Shown: positions 37,299-46,766, counted from the stretch's first letter. The stretch: 64,000 nt of DNA from Hydrogenophaga sp. (GCF_018780075.1 NZ_JADMKB010000011.1:62001-126000), one strand, 5' to 3'. The notes: generated from the sequence alone by a model not told the origin. Numbers and translations are program-made.

Positions 37299-38485
37299 GC
37301 TGCAACCCCTAAAACGAGGCTGCAGTTGCTGCCGCCGAACCCGAACGAATTGCTGAGCGCGTGACGCAGTGGGGCGTCACCACCCTGGAGCTGGTAGCGG
37401 ATCGGTATGGCCGGGTCCAGCGCGCCCGTGCCCGGGCTGCCGGGCAGGCGCCCGTCGGTCAGCGCCATGGCGCAGATGATGGCTTCGATGGCGCCGGCGG
37501 CGCCCAGGGTGTGGCCCATGTAGCCCTTGGTGGAATTGCCCGGCACGGTGTCGCCGAACAGCGCGCTCACGGCCTGGCCTTCGGCCGAGTCGTTGGCGGG
37601 CGTGGCGGTGCCGTGCAGGTTGATGTAATCGATGTCGCCAATGCCCAGGCCCGCCGAGCGCAGCGCGGCCTCCATGGCCAGGCGCGCGCCCAGGCCCTGC
37701 GGGTGCGGTGCCGACATGTGGTACGCGTCGCTGGACTCGCCCACGCCGAGCAACATCACCGTGCCGGCAGCGGGCGCGTCGTTGCGCTCCAGCAGCGCAA
37801 AGGCGGCCCCCTCGCCGATGGAGATGCCGTCGCGCGCGGCATCGTAAGGCCGGCAGGGACGTGACGAGGTGAGTTGCAGCGAGGCAAAGCCGTAGAGCGT
37901 GGTCAGGCAGAGCGAATCGACACCGCCGACGATGGCCGCGTCGATGGTGCCCAGCGCGAGCTGGCGGGCGGCGGCGGCGAACACCTTGGCGCTGGACGAA
38001 CACGCGGTCGAAATCGCCATCGCCATGCCTTCCAGCCCGAAGTGGTCGCGCGTGAACTCGGCGAGCGAGAAGGCGTTGTGGGTGGTGCGGTAGTGGAAAT
38101 CGTCGGGCAGCGCGCCGCTCACCGGGTCGCGCCGGCGGTAGGCCAGCTCGGTCTGCAGGATGCCGGCGGTGCTGGTGCCGAGGAACACGCCCACACGATC
38201 GGCACCATACCGGGCGGCCGCCTCGCGCACGCGATCGGCAAACCCGTCGGTCTCCAGGCCCATCAGGGTCAGGCGGTTGTTGCGGCAGTCGTAGCGGGCC
38301 AGCGCCTCGGGCAGCGCCTGGGCGTCCACGTCCGGGACCTCGCCCACCCAGGTGTCGAGATCCACCGATTCGAAGGCGCACGGTGCGAGCGCCGAGCGCT
38401 CGGCGCGCAAGGCCTCGCGCGTGGCCGCCAGCCCGCGCCCAAGAGCGGTGGTCAGTGTGTAGGCGGAGAGTTGCAGAGGGGTCAC
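37295..38485 (-). CDS. Aryl polyene beta-ketoacyl-ACP synthase (ApeO-like)
   Basis: 396 residues of the FabB/F fold. The active Cys162 is in AISTACSSSAKVF, the His residues in NLHGTATPANDSAEG and KGYMGHTLGAAGAI, and the C-terminal signature is ALSNSFGFGGSNCSLVLG. It carries out the repeated Claisen condensations with its CLF partner. A methyltransferase gene lies upstream with a 57-bp gap, the largest gap inside this unit after that around the repeat at 46.4 kb. Confidence 0.92.
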   Translation of the reverse strand: MTPLQLSAYTLTTALGRGLAATREALRAERSALAPCAFESVDLDTWVGEVPDVDAQALPEALARYDCRNNRLTLMGLETDGFADRVREAAARYGADRVGVFLGTSTAGILQTELAYRRRDPVSGALPDDFHYRTTHNAFSLAEFTRDHFGLEGMAMAISTACSSSAKVFAAAARQLALGTIDAAIVGGVDSLCLTTLYGFASLQLTSSRPCRPYDAARDGISIGEGAAFALLERNDAPAAGTVMLLGVGESSDAYHMSAPHPQGLGARLAMEAALRSAGLGIGDIDYINLHGTATPANDSAEGQAVSALFGDTVPGNSTKGYMGHTLGAAGAIEAIICAMALTDGRLPGSPGTGALDPAIPIRYQLQGGDAPLRHALSNSFGFGGSNCSLVLGVAA

Positions 38486-38542
38486 GTGGGGCGGCGGATC
38501 GTCAAAACCCGCAGTGTAGAGGAAGGGTTCAAGCGGACGCGC

Positions 38543-39331
38543 TCAGGCGGGCACGCGGCACACCAGCATCACATTGGCGAAGGTCTTGCCCTCGCTCATC
38601 GGTTCGGTTTCGACCTCGAAACCCAGCCCGGTCAGCAGCGCCTGCCACTCGCCCAGGCTGCGGCAAAACAGTCGGGGCCGCTGGTGGCTGCGCGCCAGGG
38701 TCACGGCGCGGTCCACCCAGTTCGACATCCGGAACGACCACCCCGCGCTGGCATCGCCGACCCGGGTCAGGAACAGGCCACCGGGCGGCAGCGCAGCGCG
38801 GATGCGCCGCAGCAGGCGCTCTTGCGAGGCGTGGTCCACGTAGTGCAGGGCATCGAGGATGGTGACGGCGTCCACCTGACCCAGTTCAACCCGGGTCATG
38901 TCGCCCTGCTCCACCTGCACCAGCGGGTGTTGGCCCGCGAAGGTCGCGGTCGCACGCTCCACGTCGCGCGCCAGCAGTTCGACACCGCGCAGGCTCTGGA
39001 AACGGGGCGCAGCCGCCCAGTCGGCGGGCCACTGTCCCCGCTCGGACAGCCGCTGCGCCGCGAGCAGCCAGGCGAACAGGCAGCCCTGCCCGCAGCCGAG
39101 GTCGAGCAGCCGGGCACCCGACGGCAACAGGCCGCGTCGCAGCACCTCGCGGAAGATCGGGTCGCCACCCAGCTTGCCCCACGCGTGGAAAAAAGCGAAG
39201 CGGCCACCGGCCCAGAAACGGCGGCTCGCGTCGGCTCGCAGGGTGTTCAGAAACGCCCGGGGCGCGGGCGCACCGCGGCCCTGAGCGCTGCGGCGCGCGC
39301 CAGATGGGGAGCCGCCCGGCGCCGTGCTCAT
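38543..39331 (-). CDS. Class I SAM-dependent methyltransferase
   Basis: 262 residues. The SAM motif LLDLGCGQGCLFAWLLAA starts near residue 75, followed by LRGVELLARDVERA, VDAVTILDALHYVDHASQ and RIRAALPPGGLFLTRVGD. Proteins like this are regular members of aryl polyene loci, where one methyltransferase modifies the ring. There are two methyltransferase genes in this locus (also at 32,413), so their targets may differ. Confidence 0.83.
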   Translation of the reverse strand: MSTAPGGSPSGARRSAQGRGAPAPRAFLNTLRADASRRFWAGGRFAFFHAWGKLGGDPIFREVLRRGLLPSGARLLDLGCGQGCLFAWLLAAQRLSERGQWPADWAAAPRFQSLRGVELLARDVERATATFAGQHPLVQVEQGDMTRVELGQVDAVTILDALHYVDHASQERLLRRIRAALPPGGLFLTRVGDASAGWSFRMSNWVDRAVTLARSHQRPRLFCRSLGEWQALLTGLGFEVETEPMSEGKTFANVMLVCRVPA

Positions 39332-39368
39332 GGCAATGCCTTCGCCCTGCGGGCCGCGGTGCGCGCTG

Positions 39369-40169
39369 TCATGCCAACGCCTGCTGAAGCGTCACGGCCT
39401 GCAGGGACTCGGCCTTCAACCGGTGAAGCAGCAGCGGCAGGGTGGCCAGGATGACGGGTTGCCCTTCGGGCGTGAGGGCCGCGTGGCCGTCGTGCATGAG
39501 CAGGATGTCGCCCGGCCCCAGTCCGCGGGTCAGGCGCTGCAGCACCTGCTGCGGACGGCCGTCGCGCGTGTCGTAGGGCCGGCGGGTCCAGGCGGCCAGC
39601 TGCAGGTCGAGGCTGGCGAGCACCGGCTCCAGGAACGGGTTGCGCAGACCGGCGGTGGGCCTGAAAAACAGCGGCGACTGGCCGGTGATGTCAGAGAGCG
39701 TGGCCTGGGCGGCCGCGACGTCGGCACGCATGCGCCGGGGTCCAAAGAGGGAAAACGCGTTGGAGTGGGAGTCGCCGTGGTTCTCGACCCGGTGACCGCG
39801 CGCCACGATCTCGCGGCACAACGCGGGACTCTGGCGCGCGCGCCAGCCGATGCAGAAAAAACTGGCCCGGGCACCTGCTGCGTCCAGCAGGTCAAGCACG
39901 CGCGGCGTGATCTCGGGGTCGGGGCCGTCGTCGATGGTCAGCGCCAGTTCGCGCCGCGCCTGGGAGCGCGCCGGCAGGCGGGTGAGGTTGGGGCCGAGCA
40001 GGTTCGTGCGGGGCAACAGACCTGCGCCCGTGATCACCGCGTGGTTCAGCGCCACCGCCCCCAGCGCCCAGGGCCAGATCGCTGGCGCGGCCACGGTGCC
40101 GAGCGCGGCGCCAACGTGCAAGGCCGCCGAGGCCTTGAGCGCGGGAGAGACGGTCCAGGGTCGGCTCAT
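39369..40169 (-). CDS. Polysaccharide deacetylase-like (NodB-fold) protein
   Basis: 266 residues from ATG 40169 (ATGA overlap with the hydrolase). An N-terminal hydrophobic region (about 10-55) precedes the NodB domain: LALTIDDGPDPEITPRVLDL with the metal Asp, HRVENHGDSHSNAFSL with the two His, and GDILLMHDGH. NodB-fold enzymes remove N- or O-acyl groups from sugars. Such genes recur in aryl polyene loci; the substrate is not known. The membrane region suggests action at the inner membrane. Confidence 0.83.
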   Translation of the reverse strand: MSRPWTVSPALKASAALHVGAALGTVAAPAIWPWALGAVALNHAVITGAGLLPRTNLLGPNLTRLPARSQARRELALTIDDGPDPEITPRVLDLLDAAGARASFFCIGWRARQSPALCREIVARGHRVENHGDSHSNAFSLFGPRRMRADVAAAQATLSDITGQSPLFFRPTAGLRNPFLEPVLASLDLQLAAWTRRPYDTRDGRPQQVLQRLTRGLGPGDILLMHDGHAALTPEGQPVILATLPLLLHRLKAESLQAVTLQQALA

Positions 40170-40765
40170 GGCAGGGCGGGAAAATGGCCCAGGTCGAGGA
40201 AACGCCGCCAGAGCGGCAACCAGGCCGCCCAGTCGTGTTCGCCCGGCACGGTGAGGTGGGTGGTGGCGGGCAGTTGCTCGGCCAGCATCTGCATGCCATC
40301 GGCGAAACGGTCTTGCGCGCCGTAACCCATGAAGAGCGGCACCGGAGGCAGCGGTTCTTTGAGCCACTGCCAGAGGCGCACGTCGGGGTCGGTCTGCTGG
40401 TCGGCGCCCGCCTGCCAGGCGTTCAGCCCGCCCGCGCGCCGGATGGCGTTGGTGGTGATGCGCCCGCCCGCGTAGGGCGCCAGCAGGCACAGGCCGTGCA
40501 TCTCGCCCTGCCGCCCTGCCAGGCACGACAAGGCCAGCTGGCCGCCGCGCGAGATGCCGCCCAGCCACACCCGCCGGTAGCGCGCGCGCGCGGGGGCGAG
40601 CCAGTCGGCTTCGAGGGTTCGCAGCGCCCGCTGGTTGTCGGCGCCTTCGGCGTGCAGGTCGGGCGCAAGAAGGTCCAGCGCGAGTGCGCGGTGTTTCACT
40701 TCGGCGAACAACCCGGCCGCCACCATGTGCTGGGGCGTCATGAGGGCGCCGGGCAGCATGATCAT
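40166..40765 (-). CDS. Alpha/beta-hydrolase (esterase or thioesterase)
   Basis: 199 residues from ATG 40765; GTG 40768 is equally possible, and the upstream part of the open frame is not family-like. The nucleophile elbow is GGISRGGQLAL, the acid lies in GYGAQDRFADGM and the His in VPGEHDWAAWLPLWRRF. It is a small hydrolase placed between the exporter and deacetylase genes. It could release or proofread the ACP-bound polyene. The substrate is inferred only from location. Confidence 0.78.
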   Translation of the reverse strand: MIMLPGALMTPQHMVAAGLFAEVKHRALALDLLAPDLHAEGADNQRALRTLEADWLAPARARYRRVWLGGISRGGQLALSCLAGRQGEMHGLCLLAPYAGGRITTNAIRRAGGLNAWQAGADQQTDPDVRLWQWLKEPLPPVPLFMGYGAQDRFADGMQMLAEQLPATTHLTVPGEHDWAAWLPLWRRFLDLGHFPALP

Positions 40766-40803
40766 CACGCTGTCGGCGCCGCATTCATGGCGCTCCGTGG
40801 GGT

Positions 40804-43146
40804 TCACTTCCCGCCTTTGGGGTACACCAGCACGGCCGACAACAGCAGCGCCAGCAAGGCGCCCGGCCCGACCGTGATGCCCACGGCCTGCAACACCGGC
40901 ACGCTGGAGCTGGCGAGCGTGCCGAACCCGATCACGGTGGTGAGCACGGCCACGGCCATGGACATCAGCGTGGCCTCGTCCAGCGGTTCGCCCGCCGCAG
41001 CGCGGTCGAAGAACAGCGCGTAGTTGGAACCCACGGCCACGATCAGCAACATGCCCACCAGGTGCAGCAGGTGCAGGCGTGCGCCCGACAGGTGCAGGAG
41101 CGCAATCACGCAGGCCACGGTCAGGGCCAGGGTGAACAGCACGCGGGACAAGCGAGCGGCCGAGCGCATCGTGAACGCCAGCAGCAGCGCGATCGCCGCC
41201 ACGCCCGCCATCGACAGCTGCACCGCCTCGCTCACGTAGCCGCTGTAGAGCGATTCGAATTCGGTCTTGAGATCGACGAACACGGCCCCGCTGCCGGCCA
41301 GCGCGGCGCGAAGCTGGTCGGCCGGCAGGCTGGATTCGAGCGCGTCCGCCGTGGGGCGCAGCGGCATCATCGCGGTCCACCCACCGTCCTGGGTGCGGGT
41401 CAGCATCGAGTCCACCCCCAGCGCGAGGGCGCTGCCGTCCAGATCGGCGCGGTGCATGACGCCCTGGCTGCGGGCCGCCGTCACGTCGGTCAGGAACGGG
41501 CCGAGTTTGCGGGCCGACAAGGGCGAATCGACCAGCGCCCGGTCGAGCCGGGCCTGCAGCTCGGCCGGCTCGGGCAGGCTGGACAGGCGCTGGCGCTGCA
41601 GTTGCTCGCTGGGCAGGAAACGAGCGGGGCTGTCGTAACCGCCGATCACGCCCGACGCCACCAGCCTGTCCAGCCGCTCACCCGCGCGCTCGGCGGCCTG
41701 CAAAGCGCCCTCCTGGTCGGGCGCCGTCACGGTCACGAGGTAACGCGCGTCGGGCGCGGCCAGGTCGGTCCGCATGCGCGAGTCGGCGTTCGCTTCGGCC
41801 TCACTCACCGTGGACAGCGCCGAGAGGTTTCCGTCCCACAAACCATCGCGCACCTGCCACAGGTAGGCCCCCACCACCACGGTCAGCACCGCCGCCATCC
41901 AGCGCAGGCGGTGGGCCTGGTTCAGCAGCGAGAGCCCCTTCCTCACCCAGGGGCCCGACTGCGGCACGTTGACGCCCGCACCGGTCAGCGCGGGCAGCAC
42001 GAAACGGGTCACCAGGGCCGCGGTGATCACGCCCGACAAGGCGTACAGGCCCAGCTGCGACAGGCCCGGAAAACCCGAGAACAACAAGGCACCGAAACCG
42101 ATGGCCGTGGTCATGACCCCCAGCCGGATGGTCGGCCAGAACACCCGACGCCATTGGTCGATGCCCTGATGACCGGCCTGCACGAAGTAATAGATGGCGT
42201 AGTCCACCGCCTCGCCGATCAGGGCCGACCCGAAGCCGACCGTGATGCCGAACACCGTGCCGTGCACCAGGCTGACCATCACGATGCCGGCGAGCGTGCC
42301 ACTGAGCACCGGGATCAGGCCCAGGGCGAGCAGGCGAAACGACCGGTAGACCCAGAACAGCACGAGCCAGATGGCCACCGAGCTGATGAGCGACAGCCGG
42401 GCCACCTCTTCCTTGATGGTTTCGCGGGACTGCACCGCGAACTGACCGGGTCCGGACAGGTTGAGCGTCAGCGCCGAATGGCCGGTGGTCTGCAGCGACT
42501 GGGCGAAGGTCTGGCGCACGATGTTGATCGCGGCAGCCTGCCCGTCCGTGTCGGAGCCGAGCGCACGCGTCTGCAGCAGCAGCATGGCGCGATCGCCATT
42601 GCGGGAGGCCCACACGCCCGCGCGGGTCTGCGGCTGTGTCGCCGGGTTCAGCTGCCCCAGCACGGCCAGCACCTCGCCCGTGGGGTCGTTGGCCAGAAAC
42701 GGCTTGAGCAACACGCCGGCCGGCGATGACAGCAGGTCGATCGTGTCGGTCACCGCCGACCTCAGGCCTTCTTCGGTGAAGCGCTCGGGCGAGACCACCG
42801 GGCTGAGCTGGTAGCGGTGGCGCAGCAACACATCGCGCTCGCTCTCCAGCCCGCCCGCCTCGCCGTTCTGCACCGACACAAAGGCCGGGTCGCTGGCCAG
42901 GCGCTTGCGCAATTCCCGCGAAACCGCCGCGCGCTGGGCCGCATCGCCGCCGTCGATCGACAGCATCAGCAGGCGCGAGACCGTGCCGTCCTTCAGTTGG
43001 CCCACCAGCGCCTGTTGCTCCACCGTGGGCTTGGACGGCAGAAAAAACGACATGTCCGCAGAAAAGCGGCTGTTCCACACCACGGCCACGCCGGCCAGCA
43101 TCAGCGCCAGCCAGACCAGAAACACCTTGACCGCGCGCGACCTCAT
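40804..43146 (-). CDS. MMPL/RND-family exporter of the aryl polyene locus
   Basis: 780 residues from ATG 43146; an earlier in-frame start at 43218 adds 24 unlikely residues. Two halves each have a membrane helix, a large periplasmic loop and a cluster of helices (about 260-390 and 640-775), as in MMPL proteins. Features include WLVLFWVYRSFRLLALGLIPV, GSALIGEAVDYAIYYFVQ and VAVGSNYALFFDRA, with the acidic residues of the proton path. Such exporters are standard in aryl polyene loci and should move the lipid-linked pigment across or out of the inner membrane. Confidence 0.9.
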   Translation of the reverse strand: MRSRAVKVFLVWLALMLAGVAVVWNSRFSADMSFFLPSKPTVEQQALVGQLKDGTVSRLLMLSIDGGDAAQRAAVSRELRKRLASDPAFVSVQNGEAGGLESERDVLLRHRYQLSPVVSPERFTEEGLRSAVTDTIDLLSSPAGVLLKPFLANDPTGEVLAVLGQLNPATQPQTRAGVWASRNGDRAMLLLQTRALGSDTDGQAAAINIVRQTFAQSLQTTGHSALTLNLSGPGQFAVQSRETIKEEVARLSLISSVAIWLVLFWVYRSFRLLALGLIPVLSGTLAGIVMVSLVHGTVFGITVGFGSALIGEAVDYAIYYFVQAGHQGIDQWRRVFWPTIRLGVMTTAIGFGALLFSGFPGLSQLGLYALSGVITAALVTRFVLPALTGAGVNVPQSGPWVRKGLSLLNQAHRLRWMAAVLTVVVGAYLWQVRDGLWDGNLSALSTVSEAEANADSRMRTDLAAPDARYLVTVTAPDQEGALQAAERAGERLDRLVASGVIGGYDSPARFLPSEQLQRQRLSSLPEPAELQARLDRALVDSPLSARKLGPFLTDVTAARSQGVMHRADLDGSALALGVDSMLTRTQDGGWTAMMPLRPTADALESSLPADQLRAALAGSGAVFVDLKTEFESLYSGYVSEAVQLSMAGVAAIALLLAFTMRSAARLSRVLFTLALTVACVIALLHLSGARLHLLHLVGMLLIVAVGSNYALFFDRAAAGEPLDEATLMSMAVAVLTTVIGFGTLASSSVPVLQAVGITVGPGALLALLLSAVLVYPKGGK

Positions 43147-43204
43147 TGGAAAAACTCCGTCCAACGGACTGCGGTGCGAGCCCCTTCGGGCGGCCGTGCG
43201 GGGC

Positions 43205-43774
43205 TCATTGAGCTTCAATCGGTTCGATGCTGATCTCCGAACGGTCGCCGTCCACCTGCAGATACTCGATGTGGCGCACCTGGCTCTTGCTGCCGGTCAC
43301 GGTGATGCGCTGGAGCAGCGCCGCGATGGCGGGCTCACTCGGCACCAGGGTCAGCACCCACTGGGCGCTCTCGCCCTGCAGCCTGAGCGCGTAGTTCTGC
43401 TCCAGCGACTTGCGGTTGCCAGCGAGCGTGCTGCGGATGCTGTCGACGAAGGCCAGCGCCTCCGGGCGGCTCTGCAGGTTGATGGTGAGCTTGCGCTGAC
43501 CGCGCTCCATGCTGAGCGTGTCCTTGTCCAGCACCATGGTTTCCGCCTTGGGCAGCAGGGTGCGTTTTTCCAGCCTGTCAGGCGGGCTGTACACCATCTC
43601 GCCGCTGGCCTGCACCGGCTTGTCGAGCAGGGCCACATGGCGTTTTTCGACAAAGCGGGCGCGCCCGCCCTTTTGCCCCGCCAGATCGGTCATCAGCTGA
43701 TCGATGTCGTACGCCGCATGAGCGGCGGTTGCCAGTCCCAGCCACAGCAGGGCCATACCAAAGCGTCGCATCAT
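43205..43774 (-). CDS. LolA-like periplasmic carrier
   Basis: 189 residues from the MM start at 43774, which overlaps the acyltransferase stop. A signal peptide ends at AAHA (about residue 20). The body fits the LolA-like family of aryl polyene loci: LMTDLAGQKGGRARFVEKRHV, ASGEMVYSPPDRLEKRTLLP and QRKLTINLQSRPEAL. It probably binds the hydrophobic product in the periplasm and works with the MMPL exporter. Confidence 0.85.
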   Translation of the reverse strand: MMRRFGMALLWLGLATAAHAAYDIDQLMTDLAGQKGGRARFVEKRHVALLDKPVQASGEMVYSPPDRLEKRTLLPKAETMVLDKDTLSMERGQRKLTINLQSRPEALAFVDSIRSTLAGNRKSLEQNYALRLQGESAQWVLTLVPSEPAIAALLQRITVTGSKSQVRHIEYLQVDGDRSEISIEPIEAQ

Positions 43775-44688
43775 TTTTTCCAGAAGTCGAAGAAGTTGAA
43801 CCAGTTGTAAGGCGCCAGCCTGCACAGGCGGGCCAGGCTGTCGGCATAGGCCTGCACAGCGCCCTTGATCGCCGCGTCGCGCCCGCCGCGCTCGATCTGG
43901 GAAAAATCGGCCAGCGGCTCGAAATGCAGCTGGTATCGGTTGCCCCCCAGGTACAGACCCGCCATCAGGAACACCGGGCGCTTGAGCATCGCCGCCATGC
44001 GCCAGGGACCGAGCGGGAAGGCAGCCTGTTCACCCAGAAATTCGACCTTGACCGTGGCGTCATCGCCCAGCGAGCGGTCGGCCAGCATGCCCACCAGAAA
44101 CCCTTCATCGAGCTTGTCGCGGACCTCCAGCATCGACTCCAGGTGGCCGAGGGCGATGATATCTTGCATCGCCTTGGGATTGATGGCGGCGAGTGTGGCA
44201 TTGAGCTTGCGCGCGTTCTGCTCGTACATCAGCATGGCCACACGCAGGCCCTTCTTGCCGCGCCCCATGGCGCGCAGCACCTCGAAGCTGCCGAGGTGGG
44301 CGCCCATGAGCAACGCGCCTGGCTGCTTCTGAAGCTGCTCCAGCAGGGCCTTGTCGCCCATCACCTCGATGTCAAACACGTCGAAGCGGTCATTGAGCAG
44401 GTAAATGCGGTCGTGGATGGTGCTGGCAAAACTGAACACGTGGCGGTAGCCGTCGCGCCACCCCGCCCAGCGCCCCAGCACCCTGTGCAGGTAGGCACGG
44501 CTCGCGCGGCGCGCGGCCGGGGCAAACAGCACGAAATAGGTGGCGATGCCATGCAACACAATCCGCCCCGCACGGCGGCCGAACGACAGCGAGATCCAGA
44601 CCATCAGGCGCAGGATCGCGAGGTTGCTGCGCTCCTGGCGCCGCATCCACTCAGGTTGCGCACCGGTCTGGCTGGTGGTGTCCGTCAT
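43771..44688 (-). CDS. LpxL/HtrB-family acyltransferase
   Basis: 305 residues from ATG 44688 (an open extension of 16 codons upstream is unlikely). One hydrophobic segment lies near 45-60. The His-x4-Glu motif appears in LLMGAHLGSFEVLRA, with GMLADRSLGDDATVKVEF and the product-side SQIERGGRDAAIKGAVQAY. The family acylates lipid A or related lipids; in aryl polyene loci a member of this family is regularly found and may transfer the polyene onto its glycolipid. It overlaps both neighbours by 4 bp. Confidence 0.87.
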   Translation of the reverse strand: MTDTTSQTGAQPEWMRRQERSNLAILRLMVWISLSFGRRAGRIVLHGIATYFVLFAPAARRASRAYLHRVLGRWAGWRDGYRHVFSFASTIHDRIYLLNDRFDVFDIEVMGDKALLEQLQKQPGALLMGAHLGSFEVLRAMGRGKKGLRVAMLMYEQNARKLNATLAAINPKAMQDIIALGHLESMLEVRDKLDEGFLVGMLADRSLGDDATVKVEFLGEQAAFPLGPWRMAAMLKRPVFLMAGLYLGGNRYQLHFEPLADFSQIERGGRDAAIKGAVQAYADSLARLCRLAPYNWFNFFDFWKK

Positions 44689-44990
44689 GGCGTCGAGGGC
44701 TGCAGGCTGCCCGACGCGACATCGCGATCGCCACAACGCACCACAAACGACACACCACCGCGCGCACCGTCCTGCAGCGCGAACACCAGCTCGTCGCCAG
44801 GCCCGCAGGGGCTGAGGAACTTGGCCTGGGTCACCTGCCAGGCGCCGCCCTGGAGCCCCAGGTGCTGGCCGGCCAGCACGACGGCGTGGTCGAGCAAAAC
44901 CACGCCGGGCACGATCGGGTGCCCCGGGAAATGGCCGGCAAAGGCCGGATGGTCGGGCGGCACCCGCCAGGCCCGCTCAAACACGGCCAT
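44685..44990 (-). CDS. FabA/FabZ-type dehydratase (ApeI-like)
   Basis: 101 residues from ATG 44990, overlapping the ligase gene by 14 bp. The hot-dog dehydratase signature is HPAFAGHFPGHPIVPGVVLLDH, with His20 as the likely catalytic residue. It is shorter than FabZ (about 145). In known systems it works as a heterodimer with the ApeP-type protein (here at 36,067) to dehydrate 3-hydroxyacyl-ACP in the polyene series. Confidence 0.85.
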   Translation of the reverse strand: MAVFERAWRVPPDHPAFAGHFPGHPIVPGVVLLDHAVVLAGQHLGLQGGAWQVTQAKFLSPCGPGDELVFALQDGARGGVSFVVRCGDRDVASGSLQPSTP

Positions 44991-46326
44991 GCGCCACCCG
45001 CTCCTGGTACAGCGCCTGCAGTGTGGTGCGCAGCAGCTTGCCCGTGCTGTTGCGCGGCAGCGCATCGACCAGCACCAGGGGACGCGGCTGGAACACGCGG
45101 TCGATGCGTTGGCGCAGTGCGCGTTGCAGCACATCCACCGACAGGCCGGGTGCGACCACGAACGCGGTCAGGCGGGTGATGCCACCTGTGTCTTCCGCAG
45201 TGTCATCGGGCAGGAAAAACGCACCGTCTTCCACTCCCTCGATGGCGCACAGCTGATGGTTCAGGTAAGCCAGCGAACTGCGTTTGCCGGCGATGTTGAC
45301 CAGGTCGGCATGCCGGCCGTGCAACAGGAAGCGCCCCGCGTCTTTCAGCTCGATGATGTCCGACAGCGGCACCCGGCCTTCCACATGGCCCTCGCGGGCA
45401 TAGGTGGTGTCGTTCTCCTGCTCCAGCACCACACCGGGCAGCAGCTGCCACAAAGGGCCATCGGTGGTGCGACGGCACGCGAGCTGACCCGACTCGGTGG
45501 ACCCGTAGATTTCATGCACCGGCGCCCCGCCCCGGGCTTCGGCACGCGCGGCCAGCTCGGCGCCCAGCGGCGCCGTGGCCGACAGGCAGGTGTCCAGGGC
45601 CGGCCACGCCAGATCGGACGCCAGCAGGGCCGAGAGGTGGTAGGGCGTGGTCACCAGCATGCGGGGGCGCGGCACGGCGTTCAGCGCGTCCACCACGTCC
45701 TGCGGATAAAACGGCTTGCCGCTCCAGAAGCTGCAGCCGCCGTGCAACGCCATCAGGAAGGTGGACTCAAACCCGTAGCTGTGTTGCGCGGGCACCGTGC
45801 CCACGAGCACGGGTGGCCGATCCAGCAAACCCAGGCCCACGGCCTCGGCCCGGCCGTTTTGCACCAGCCGGCCCCAGGTTTTGGCGTGCGGCTGCGGCAA
45901 GCCCGTGGAACCCGAGGTGAACAGGATCGCGACCACGCGATCGGCGTCCACGGTGGGCATGTCGAGCACCTGCGGGCGGGGCAACGTGGCCAGGTCCGGG
46001 AAATCGATGCACGTCAGTCCAGCCGATTCAAAGGCACCGTCCACAACACCGAAAGCGCCAGGTCGGTCGAGCGCGAGCCGTTGCAAGGTCTCGGCCGAGT
46101 GGGAGGCCGGCTGCAGACTGGTCTTGCCGGACAGCAAGCAGGCGGCAAACAGCACCGCGAAGTGGTAACGGTCCTCGCACAGATTGATCACGCCCTCGCC
46201 AGCAGGCAGCAACGCCGCGACCGCCTGGGCGTCGGCAAGGAACTCGCGCACCGTCACCGGGCCGGCGGGGCGCCAGGCCAGCACGTCGTCCAGCCCGCGG
46301 CCGCTGATCAGCGGCAAGCGGCTCAT
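44977..46326 (-). CDS. AMP-dependent acyl/aryl ligase (ApeH-like)
   Basis: 449 residues from ATG 46326; the frame stays open through the upstream repeat region, but those residues are not family-like. Adenylation motifs are VVAILFTSGSTGLPQPHAKTW, VPAQHSYGFESTFLMALHGG, EIYGSTESGQLACRR and the C-terminal LPRNSTGKLLRTTL with the catalytic Lys. It should activate the aromatic starter, probably 4-hydroxybenzoate, and load it on an ACP. No gene for making the aromatic acid is present in the window. Confidence 0.88.
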   Translation of the reverse strand: MSRLPLISGRGLDDVLAWRPAGPVTVREFLADAQAVAALLPAGEGVINLCEDRYHFAVLFAACLLSGKTSLQPASHSAETLQRLALDRPGAFGVVDGAFESAGLTCIDFPDLATLPRPQVLDMPTVDADRVVAILFTSGSTGLPQPHAKTWGRLVQNGRAEAVGLGLLDRPPVLVGTVPAQHSYGFESTFLMALHGGCSFWSGKPFYPQDVVDALNAVPRPRMLVTTPYHLSALLASDLAWPALDTCLSATAPLGAELAARAEARGGAPVHEIYGSTESGQLACRRTTDGPLWQLLPGVVLEQENDTTYAREGHVEGRVPLSDIIELKDAGRFLLHGRHADLVNIAGKRSSLAYLNHQLCAIEGVEDGAFFLPDDTAEDTGGITRLTAFVVAPGLSVDVLQRALRQRIDRVFQPRPLVLVDALPRNSTGKLLRTTLQALYQERVAHGRV

Positions 46327-46345
46327 GTGAGCCCCTCCGCCCCGT

Positions 46346-46446
46346 GGTGCGAGCTGGCTTGGGAGCGGCCCGGCGCTGCGGCCATTGGACAACCTTCGCT
46401 CTGCAAGCTGCGGTGCGAGCTGGCTTGGGAGCGGCCCGGCGCTGCG
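46346..46446. repeat. Two identical 35-bp direct repeats between ligase and ACP genes
   Basis: The 35-base unit beginning GGTGCGAGCTGG lies at 46346-46380 and again at 46412-46446, 66 bp apart, with no mismatch. A related but diverged stretch (GGTGCGAGCCCCTTCGGGCGG) occurs near 43,170 between the exporter and LolA-like genes. It looks like a lineage-specific intergenic repeat. It splits the otherwise tightly packed unit. Confidence 0.75.
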
Positions 46447-46468
46447 CTCATGCGCCCAACACCCAGCG

Positions 46469-46750
46469 TCATTTGGTGCGTTGGCTGGCGACGTGGGTCG
46501 AGAGCGCGCGCAACGACGCGTAGATCTTGTCGTTGTTCTCGTTGTCCGAGCGCAACTGGAAACCATAGTGTTTGGAGATCACCAATGAAATCTCCAGCAT
46601 GTCGATGGAATCCAGCCCCAGGCCTTCGCCGTAGAGCGCATCGTCGGGCTTCACATCCTGGGGCTGCACCTCCAGATTGAGGGCTTCCACGATCAGCGCA
46701 GCCACCTCGGCCATGAGGTCATCGAAAGGAATCTCGGGTACTTGGGACAT
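46469..46750 (-). CDS. Acyl carrier protein (first, ApeE/F-like)
   Basis: 93 residues from ATG 46750. The phosphopantetheine site is GLGLDSIDMLEIS with Ser48. The body VAALIVEALNLEVQPQDVKPDDAL fits the aryl polyene ACP family. It carries the starter or the growing chain. It lies between the FabF-like KS gene and the ligase gene. No phosphopantetheinyl transferase gene is in the window. Confidence 0.9.
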   Translation of the reverse strand: MSQVPEIPFDDLMAEVAALIVEALNLEVQPQDVKPDDALYGEGLGLDSIDMLEISLVISKHYGFQLRSDNENNDKIYASLRALSTHVASQRTK

Positions 46751-46766
46751 GTCGTGGTTCTCGGTA

